A DNA stretch of 32,871 nucleotides, taken from NCBI GenBank assembly GCA_004335635.1, contig QAXH01005770.1:1-32871 (forward strand), read 5' to 3'. This DNA is from Chloromonas sp. AAM2 (lineage: Eukaryota > Chlorophyta > Chlorophyceae > Chlamydomonadales > Chlamydomonadaceae). The notes beneath the pieces are model-generated. The model saw nothing but the letters and a program-made list of their open reading frames with translations, was not told the DNA's origin and made no database searches. The translations under genes and the position numbers were made by a program. Shown one piece after another: positions 1-9,558 of this stretch. Position 1 is the first letter of the stretch, and every line of letters starts with the position of its first letter.

Positions 1-3000
1 CTGCCACTCGGCGTCAAGATCAATGAGGGCGGCAAGCGGGTCCAGGGGCGAGGCAAGAACAAATTCCGAGTTGTTGCAGCTGCGCACACAGGTAGCAACA
101 CATGATTGCAGCCACAGCAACACAACAAGCTCAGGCCAGTGCGCTCAATTGTGCTGCGTGTGACATACTGCCCCTTGCTCGATGTCTGCTACACTGCTGG
201 CAAGCGATTGGTCATTCCATGTTCCACTGTGCCCAGGTGACTCACATGGCTGCGATTTTTGTGAGCATCTTGAAGCTCGCATTGGCTGGGTCATACTTGA
301 GCCAACCGTGGAAGCCTGCACCAGGGCACACACAGCGACATTGGTTGATGCTCTCAAATGCCAGCTCAGCCATGCGCATAATGCATGACTACACAAGGCA
401 CTGGTACTGGCAGCTAGTCCGGTTCAAGAACAACGGATCGGTTCCCGCATGCCAAGTGACTGCAAAAGTGGTACAGCGGGTAGGCAGGAAAAGTCACCTG
501 AATTGTATACATTCTCTCCTGTAAAATCTGTCACCTGCCCAGAACCATTTCCCCACCTTTCTCCTGCATGTCTGCCATCATGGTGACAAGCTCAGGTCCA
601 TTGCGTGGCGCTGGCACGTCATGCAGCTCGTCGTCATACCAGCAGTGCTGCACGGTCATGCGGTTCTGCGGCACAAAACAGGAATGCCAGCACTTGTAGC
701 CACGTTCTCAAACATGTGCAATCATGCTCCGTAAACAAGTTTGTAGGCATACACTGCCTGGCTTGCATCCTTTCTGCGAGATGTGCACTGCCTGGCATGC
801 GTTAACATCTCTCCCATGCACTCCACCCATGCAGGCAGTGAGGGATGTCAGTTCTCACACCAGGCGTGCCCGCACCTGTGTGAGGGTGCCGGTCTTGTCG
901 GAGGCGATGACGGTGGTGCAGCCCAGCGTCTCAACACCCTGTCAGGCAACGGGCAGCAGAACATGTCCATGATATTCTCTATGTAATGCACTCACTGTCA
1001 ACGGTGCGTTCACTGACCGTCAACGGTGGCAATCTCTTGATGTGAGTGAATGGCAACACCACCCACAGTCGCCCAGATTGCAGAATGGCCTGACTGGCAT
1101 GCAGCTCTGGATCAAATGCGCCTGTGTGAGTTTATTTGTCTCTGCCTACCTGCAAGTTCTTGACCAGCATGTTCTTCGAGTGCATTCTCTTGGCTGTCAA
1201 GGCCAGAGCAACGGTCAGTGTGCACAGCAGGCCCTCCGGCACAGTGGCGACGATGACTGAGATACAGTACACGAGTGCCTGCACCACGGTCTGCACTCCT
1301 GTGCCGATGCCCACGCCTAAGAAGATGAGACCCAGGATAATGGCCACAATGGAGACCCACCTGCAATACATAGGTGCATGCATGGTTAGGTACAAACAGA
1401 ATGGACTACTGCGGAAACACAAATCGCGGCCAACATGACAGCTGGAACGATGGCATCCACAAGGCCCGTGCACCCGTAGCTTCCTGCAAGTTTTCCAGCC
1501 AAAACAACACCACGCAGCGATTTAATCAACACCATGCCACGCCACTAAGCCCCATAGTTCCTGCCTTTCACAAAAATCTTGTGTGTCTTACTTGATGAAG
1601 GTGTTGATCTCGCGAATGAGGGGAGGTGTGGTGTCGCCGTCACCAGACTCGGCAGTCAGACCAGCAATCTGCACGTGCACAGCGAACACCCACTCAGACA
1701 GACAACGATCTGGGCCTGCATGCTCGCTCTTTGCACTTCACATGGCGAAACCGCAAGCACATCATGGCCATGTTGAGGGCCTCAGCGCCTCAGCAACCTG
1801 GGTGATGGCACAACTCACTAACAGTGATGACACATGCCTTTTAACCCAGACACTAGCAGCCTGTGCGTGACCAGTTGCATGTCCCAGGGGCCCCACCTGT
1901 CCCATGACTGTGTTGTCACCAGTGCCCACCACGACACCCTTGCCGTGGCCAGACTGCAATCAGGAGAAGGACATTGCAGGCACTTGCAGCTGCTGTCAAC
2001 AAAGCCAACCCCTATGCACTCATCAGAACATGTGAATTCACTGAATACTTCATGTGCTTGTTCTTGGCTGCATTCCTAGTTGCATGGCACGTGAAGCTGC
2101 GAATGCCACAAGCACTCCTGAACAAAGAGGTTTCGTCAGGCTGTACGCAAACTATTGCTGCATGCAGACCTCATGTTTGTTGCCTCACCGTCAGGATGGT
2201 ACTGAAGAACTGCACATGCACAGCGCAAACACGCGGCAAAGGATTAGCGCCAGCAGCATCGGCATGGACACGTTTCGGGAGCCAAAAGATGCTCACAACC
2301 CAAGAGGCACAAGATTAGTATCATTTGGTGCAGGGTTGCCAGCAATGCTGGACTAGGCCTGCTCTACATGCCACAGGATCAAATGCAGCAATACCGTAGG
2401 GGTACGATATTCAGTACAGCACTGCTATGATCGCCGACCCACCAGGAGGTTTGCTGCCTCGATAGCGGGTGAGCGCACGCCTTCCTTGCGGACCCGCCCA
2501 TGCTCTCCCGACTCTCCTCCAGTCTCCACTTGGTCGGCATTGCGCTCCTGGGCCTCGCTCTCACCCGTCAAACTGTAAAAGGCAGGGTGGGAGGGTACAC
2601 TTGCTCAGACAACTGTCAAGTCATGTATGTTGAGACCGCCATCAACATGCAGCAGCCTGAAAACGTAGCTCAGCAGCACTGTGTGAATGACACTTCCAGC
2701 GTTACATCGAACGAATTGGTTACACTACAGGTCCGTTTCGTAGAAATCAGTCGGTTGAGACAGACGATCCTTCCCACACACGCACCTGCTGTTATCAACC
2801 TGCACGCAAACAAGCACAATAAACCATTTTGTCAGTATGCTAGTTGTGAATGAATAAAAGTAGTCTTTATTGGTACCCTTGCACCGCTCAAGGTTGAAAG
2901 GCAGCAAACAAAAGTTGTTTCCTGCCCAAACACTCGGCGACGTCTTTCTTAGCTACCGAGGCTGGTTGTTGCATTCAGTGAGCCATGTGCCAGTCAGCCT

Positions 3001-5476
3001 GCTGTCCACACCAACCACCAGACGCAAGCAAAGTCAGCAAGCACATCCTTCTGTTAGCATCAAAACACAAGGATACACGGCCTGTGCCATGGGAGATACC
3101 CCTACTGTGCATCCACGCGCAGCCGCACCTTTAGATTGTATGCATGGATGACTCTGACGTCCGCCGGCACCTGGTCTCCCTCTTGGAACTCCACCACATC
3201 ACCGGGCACCAGCTCCGATGCGTCCAGCACACACATGGCACCATCACGAAGCACCTGAGCCGCGGCACCAAACAAGACGTTGGTACCGGATCACCTGTGG
3301 CAGCCACAAACACTGCCGCCCAGCACACACGTGACACCACTTAGCCGATGACTGGCACAAACCACAACACCTCAAAAAGGATGCAAACGCACATGACAAG
3401 GTAGACATGGCATCCAGTCGTGCACGGCGTCAAAGTCGCAAGCCAGTTCAACCGAAGGCAATGATATCAGCAACACTTGCAATGTGGCACAGCACTGCAA
3501 GAGCAATACCCAAGCAGCCCTCTGCTCACCTTGCACTTCTTGGGCACCATGTTCTTGAATCCCTGTAGCGCATGAGCAGGTACCGACAGTCAGCGACAGG
3601 TCACAGGGTGGTGGCATGCTTCAGCAACAGGCTACTTGAGGTCCTTCTTCGTGTTTGATGGTTGGCGACAAGTTGCATTCTTGTTGGGTAACTTGTGCAA
3701 GTAAGCAGCAGGCTTGTGATCCCAGTTTTGTGACACAACACAAAGCTAGAGCAGCTGCAAGCACCACACACTACCTTGCCAAAACATTAATTACAATGCA
3801 CCTTGTTTGTCTCACCTGCATAATGGCATTGCTCTTCGCCTCCTGGAAGAATGAAAACGTTGCCGTAATGAATGTCACCACTGCAACGATTTCAAAGCCA
3901 AAGCGATTCCGAACTTTGCAATCTTGTGCCGTCGTCAACCCAGTCAGTGCCCAGTCCCGCTCAATGCACGATACGCACAGCTAACTACCTGAATGCGGCC
4001 ATAATCGTACAACAGCAGCAAGATACAACTAGTCAAGGCATACTGAGCGTGTGCAAGCTGGGCTGCATTCGGTGTCACAGCCACTCACGTTCCAACACAA
4101 CGCCAAGGTACAGGTTGCTCGCATCCGACTTGTCCAAGCCATAGGCAATGAAGCAGAGGATGCCTGTGGGCAGTTTGAAAGTAGGGTTTTTGGAGAGAAG
4201 TTGATGCGGAAGTTCACACAGCATACACACTAGCATATCAGATGTGTCAAGCTCAACAAGCGGCGCCGCAACAAGAACGCACGAGCAGCCGGCATCCCTA
4301 TGCTTGTCATGGAGCGCAGTGAGAGGGGTGCATGCCATGGCCATGCGTTAGATACTCGCATGTCGTGGCATTGGCCGAGTTCTGCTCTACTCACCACCAC
4401 CGATGAGGAGGATGGCAAAGAAGTTGTAGTACTGGCGCAAGTACAGGAGCCATGCGGGAATGATATCCTGCAGCACACATGATCCAGTCATGCCACAAGC
4501 TGAGCGAGCACTAGAGGTGTGCAGCCTGGGCCATGCAGCAACACCACAGTTGCAACAAGCACCTGGCTGACTGAGGCGAGATGCACATGCCAAGAACAAT
4601 GGTTACAGCTACAGCAGTGCCGGTTGTGGTGCCATTGGCTTTGATTGTGTGCTTGCCAACCAGACGCAAGGGACATGTGCAGAAGCAATTCTGTGCTGCT
4701 GTGTTGAAAGTGGAGCATGTCGGGACAACACTCTGCTAGGAACAGTGGGTGGCTAGAGAGATGAGAAAACGCATGCGACTGGCAGACGAACTACCTGTGC
4801 GGCGCTGCATACGTCATGCCATGAGCTAGCTGCGCAACTATACTGCCAAAGTGTGCGCCTAACAGCCCCAAGCCTTATAACAGTTGCACCCAGACAGTTT
4901 CAATGCTGTCATTGGACACGCACCGCTGGTGTCAACCTGCACAGGCAAGGGCATGGATGTGTCACTGAGGTGCTGCATTAAGCTCTCAAGCAAGCGCTGA
5001 CAGTCTGGACACTCAGCACCAGCACACTCATACATATACATAGGCTCATAACTCATACGTCCTATCCCTAAGTCCTATCATACGTCCTATCCCTGTTGAC
5101 CGTAATGCGAACATTTACGGCGCCTCTAAGCCGGCGACGGAAAGGCCAGAAGTGCGCAGATACAATACTAGCCCGGTACACAGCTTAAACTGATAATCGC
5201 GATGGCCGCACCTGTTCCAGCCATGCTTGGCCCTGAGCTCGACCACCTGTGATGACGACAAACCCGTCTCAGGCTGCACACTGTGCTTTTTGTATACTTC
5301 GTCGAGCGTGAACTCATGTTCATCTGTAGATACAAAGACAGAGAGACGAAGCGAACGGTAAATGAGACCCGCCTCCGAATGCGATTTCCTTCAGGGTTTT
5401 GCTGACGTTTGTTTTCTAGGCGTCACCCACCAATCGGGATGTCCTTTCGGCGATCCTCTTTGTCTTTTTTGCCCAT
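1..5476 (-). CDS. Type IIC P-type ATPase (Na,K-ATPase-like alpha subunit), 5' part, 18 exons
   Basis: This is a cation-pumping P-type ATPase of the Na,K-/H,K-ATPase class, expected in the plasma membrane. Exons in transcript order: 5431-5476, 5212-5323, 4924-4936, 4395-4467, 4089-4163, 3816-3880, 3530-3562, 3129-3254, 2786-2799, 2443-2572, 2189-2209, 1897-1953, 1592-1668, 1150-1360, 876-938, 557-665, 246-315 and 1-79 (partial). All junctions are GT-AG and keep phase, giving 458 codons. Landmarks in order: start MGKKDKED, N-terminal [11 protein letters not shown]1 ILCFIAYG, M2 [22 protein letters not shown]-domain [32 protein letters not shown]4 VATVPEGLL, phosphorylation motif [14 protein letters not shown] with Asp at about residue 365 (Na,K-ATPase Asp369), and AAICNN. 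The nucleotide-binding domain remainder and M5-M10 lie outside the window. About 17 extra charged residues follow TGES, and the M1-M2 loop is short. The true substrate ion cannot be read from this part. Class assignment is very firm; the donor at 557 and the microexon 4924-4936 are the least certain joins. Confidence 0.93.
2189..2209 (-). other. 21-nt microexon of the P-type ATPase
   Basis: On the minus strand ATGTGCAG precedes 21 bases encoding FFSTILT, followed by a GTGAGG donor. It is phase 0 on both sides and fills the step between the exons ending EAANLL and starting SGHGKG. Animal Na,K-ATPases have IAFFSTNCVEGTARG at this position, so the FFST motif is recovered only if this exon is used. 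Confidence 0.85.
2786..2799 (-). other. 14-nt microexon of the P-type ATPase
   Basis: On the minus strand a GTGCAG acceptor precedes 14 bases encoding V-D-N-S plus two bases of the next codon, followed by a GTGCGT donor. Joined to the flanking exons it gives KVDNSSLTGES, which is the invariant Na,K-ATPase actuator-domain sequence, with phases 0 and 2 matching on the two sides. The exact motif match makes this the firmest of the microexons. Confidence 0.9.
4924..4936 (-). other. 13-nt microexon of the P-type ATPase
   Basis: On the minus strand a CAG acceptor is followed by 13 bases and then a GTGCGT donor. Inserted between exon 5212-5323 (phase 2) and exon 4395-4467 (phase 0) it restores the frame and encodes the LTP-A step. 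The joined peptide GWNRLTPADIIPAW has the same length as the conserved GPNALTPPPTTPEW of animal Na,K-ATPases. A 10-nt alternative nearby also fits the phase but gives no LTP motif. Confidence 0.72.
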
Positions 5477-6729
5477 CCTGTAGTTCTCTGCTGTGTTTTG
5501 CACAACTTTCTTAGAAAGCCGTCATTGCCATTCAGTTCATCTCCAAACTGAGTCCGCACGTGTATCGGCCTTGTAGGGGCTTCGGTATTGGTGTCCAATA
5601 GCAAGAACCGACACGCATACAAGGGAGCAAGAATCAATGATGGCAAAACCGGCGAGCAACCGACAACCGGATCAAATGCGGGATCAAAAGGCATCTGGGA
5701 ATATTCTTGGGCGGCGCCAACCCATCCCGAGCGTGGTGGCCATTGGTAGGTGTGATAATCTAGCGCAGGGAGGGCACTCCCCTCTTGCCTGCTCCGCGCA
5801 TTCGCGAGTTTAACCGCACTCATCCAACTGACTTGGTTGTTGTGGGGCTTGCTGTCATAAGTCAGTGCTTCCTCTGGACTTCGAACTCAGTTTTCTTGCC
5901 CTATTCCCGGTTGGAGCCGGTTGGGCTCAATGCTCACTCACATTCACCATCCGCGGTTGTTAATCATGCTTCTCCTGATCAGGGGTAGGCAAGTCTGTTG
6001 TTCTGAGAAACAGATGTGATGATAATCACTCACAGTTCACATGCAACCGTGGCGGGGTACTGTGAAGTGATTATGCATCAATCAAAGCGACATCTTCACA
6101 CATACAGCGTGCTCTGCCTCTGCGAATAGTTTTGCTATTGGCAGTAGTATATGATTATGGTGGTTGGTCTTAACCACTCGGCCTCCTTACTTTCGCCACC
6201 CGGCGAAACTCTCTGAGTAGTACATGATGGCTGCCCGTCCTCCCGTGCACCAATGCCAAACAATATGCACACACGCATGCCAAGCTGCATGCTCTCAGCA
6301 ACCAGTTGAGGAGCTGGGGTTGATAGTCCAACTGTCCCTGAGCTGGGGTTGATAGTCCGACTGAGTCCCTACCTGTGCTCGTGGCACACCTCTCTCACCG
6401 CCCGCCAGTGCACTGCACAAGCTCACAGCAACAGCCGTAGCAGCCTCAGCACAAGGGACAAGGGACAGGACAAGGCACAGGACAAGGTACTAGAGTCTCA
6501 ACCGCTCGAGGCACAAATGCCACAGCAAATCTGTGTGAGCAAATCTGTGTGGGCACAAGTACCCTGGCACGCTTACATATGCAAGTGGGACGCCAAAGAA
6601 TGACAAGAGTTATCATTTTGCTAATTCCGTCGAAAGAAGTACCAGCTGTAGAAAACAATCTCTGAAACTTGTCCAGAAAGTGCGCAACACACACTTTGCA
6701 TTACAAAGTCAGCCCTAGACGTTGTTTTG
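5477..6729. other. Intergenic region upstream of the ATPase, with short tandem repeats
   Basis: No gene was recognised. The part next to 5476 must contain the ATPase 5' UTR and promoter. A CTACAG just before the start codon could be the 3' end of a 5'-UTR intron. A 29/31-bp direct duplication lies at 6311-6339 and 6340-6370. Short GGACAAGG-type repeats lie near 6448-6487. ORFs here show no recognisable domain. Confidence 0.5.
6311..6370. repeat. Two-copy direct tandem repeat (29/31 bp)
   Basis: Both units begin GAGCTGGGGTTGATAGTCC. They differ by one substitution and a two-base indel near their ends. No coding context was recognised. Confidence 0.85.
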
Positions 6730-6985
6730 TTGACGTTAAGGTTTGTTGATGATGGGTTTCGAAAGGGTCTTCAAAAGGACTAGCATAGCTGCAGGTGACG
6801 CCACTGACTCGTATGCCATCTGCAACAAAGCCAACACGTGCTGCCCTGTGTGGGACTTGGCGCCCGCCTTTGGGTAGGGCTGTGCGCCTCGCCAGGTGCT
6901 ATGCAAGTATTACAGCTTTGCCTTGTTCGTAGGCAAGTTGCTGTAGCCGTCTGAGGGACTGATTACACATTTGCTAGTCGGCATC
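6730..6985 (+). pseudogene. Chimeric gene fragment: SYLF exon-1-like piece fused to a pherophorin 3'-end piece
   Basis: Bases about 6755-6801 match 9637-9691 inside exon 1 of the SYLF gene (GGGTTTCGAAAGG, then CTTCAAAAGGACTAGCATAG) with an 8-9-base deletion. From about 6801 the sequence switches to match the last pherophorin exon, 18981-19076, with three differences by eye; the peptide TDSYAICNKANTCCPVW and its stop codon are kept. After an unrelated filler of about 8 bases, 6904-6985 matches 19353-19433, the pherophorin 3' flank, with about eight differences. There is no splice signal or start, so this is a non-functional mosaic. The order and strand are the same as in the two downstream genes. 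Confidence 0.8.
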
Positions 6986-7016
6986 AGGAGCCCATTAGTA
7001 TGCAGTGTTCGTCATA

Positions 7017-7080
7017 ATGCAATGTGGCAGATGCAATGTGGCAGATGCAATGTGGCAGATGCAATGTGGCAGATGCAATG
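7017..7080. repeat. 14-bp tandem repeat, about 4.6 copies
   Basis: The unit ATGCAATGTGGCAG is repeated perfectly four times and followed by a partial ATGCAATG. It lies just upstream of a dispersed-repeat copy and the LINE. Confidence 0.95.
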
Positions 7081-7118
7081 ATGGCAAGCAGGTCTACACG
7101 CATTCTATTCTAGTATTC

Positions 7119-7189
7119 TACTATCCAGGTGTGCCGCAATCCCCTTCACCTGTAGGTTGGACGGGTTGGAATCCCTCCCCTCGTGTGAA
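7119..7189 (+). repeat. Dispersed repeat copy A (5'-truncated)
   Basis: The segment from CTATCCAGGTGTG through GGACGGGTTGGAATCCC to the end CTCGTGTGAA matches copies at 14826, 19800 and 20841. This copy starts part-way into the repeat but keeps the common right end. It sits about 20 bp upstream of the LINE insertion site. Confidence 0.88.
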
Positions 7190-7209
7190 ATATATACCGT
7201 TCTTTTTTT

Positions 7210-7220
7210 ATGCAAAGGGT
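7210..7220 (+). repeat. Left target-site duplication of the LINE
   Basis: ATGCAAAGGGT occurs here and again exactly at 8408-8418, immediately outside the GAT-repeat tail. The pair defines the insertion as 7221-8407 and indicates target-primed insertion with 5' truncation. Confidence 0.85.
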
Positions 7221-8418
<1,198 letters not shown>

Positions 8419-9558
8419 GTCATTGGTCTGGGTCTGGGCTTTGCTTTGGGTTGGCCAGCCTTGCCTGCTTTGTTCCCTGCTTTCGTTTTGCTTTCTTGCT
8501 CAGGGTAGGCCACGGCGGTGCCCATCCCGTTCCGTGTCCTCTGACGGCTTCCCTTATGTAAATACATATATATTGGTCTTCTTAATGCGAGCAAGAATAT
8601 CCAAGGTAGAACAAATGTGACGAGTAGCCAGACCAATATCGTACATCAAGGGTGCAGTGGTGACCAGTAGGTTACCGGCAATGTCCCTTCCCCCTTGCCC
8701 CCGCTGAGCAGTCCTCCCCGGACTGAAGGCCATGTAAACAATATCCTACATCCAACTGAAACAGAGGCCCAAATCTTGTTTGCTGGCAGCAGAATGTCCT
8801 TGAGTTGGAGGTACCAGGGTACTTGCTCGAGTGTCGAATCAGGGTCCGACTGGCTTTTGCCCTGACTTGTGCAGGAAGGGTTCAGCCTGCAGCTCTGCGC
8901 AATTACACTCTGGCTTTCTGCCTCAGCTTGCTTAGGACATGCTCAGAGAGTGTGGCAAACCATTTCGCAGTCTGTGCACATGGGTTTCTCTTTTCCATTA
9001 GGAGGCCTTGACCTGGGCCTGTGAGTTTAACAGGCATAAGTCGGAGCGTGATGGGAAAGCAGATGAGCAACAAGTACAGGGATTTAGTTTCATGCAGCGT
9101 GAGGGGCTTACTATACAAGGTTGTAGGCTTAATAGGATTATTACAGGCTTAATACAGGCTTAGGATCGAAGTGAGGGTTTAAGAGTTGAAGATCTGGAGG
9201 GACGGGGTTTGGAGAAACAGTGCACAATAGCACTCTGTCTTGAGAGTCTAGCACCAACGGCAGGCTTGTTGGCCTGCTGATGATATGGTCAGCTCATGTA
9301 AAGGACAAGGGTCCGGAAATAATAAGTAATAAAACCCGGCTGAAAAGATCATGACAAAAAAACCGCTGGAACATGAACGGATGAGTGTTTGATCTTTCAT
9401 TCACGAGTAATACAGGAGGGCACGGCACGAGAAATGTGTGTGCAGGCAAAGAGGATTGAAAAGAACTAGCCCGAACACCAACTGAGATTCGGTGGTGTTT
9501 ACGGAAGAGTGCAGTTGTGTCCTGGATCTCAGAGACGGTCGTCAGAGACCCCTTCAAC
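8419..9558. other. Intergenic region upstream of the SYLF gene
   Basis: No gene was recognised. A small imperfect tandem of TACAGGCTTA-like units lies at about 9124-9165. The last few hundred bases should hold the SYLF promoter and 5' UTR. The reading frame of SYLF exon 1 stays open upstream of its ATG, so a non-ATG extension or an upstream exon ending at the AG at 9513-9514 cannot be excluded. Confidence 0.5.

Noticed and set aside
4797..4810. Alternative 10-nt microexon of the ATPase (CGCCGCACAG between AG and GT)
   Set aside because: It keeps the phase but encodes S-A-A-Q, whereas the 13-nt exon at 4924-4936 restores the conserved LTP motif and the expected length.
5054..5094. CATACGTCCTATCCCT present twice
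   Set aside because: It is a 16-bp repeat inside an ATPase intron with no further structure; noted but too short to interpret.
6166..6195. Minus-strand GGAGGCCGAGTGGTTAAGAC resembling the D-arm of a tRNA-Leu or tRNA-Ser
   Set aside because: No acceptor stem, anticodon arm or T-arm (GTTCGA-type) could be found at the right spacing, so at most it is a chance match or a tiny relic.
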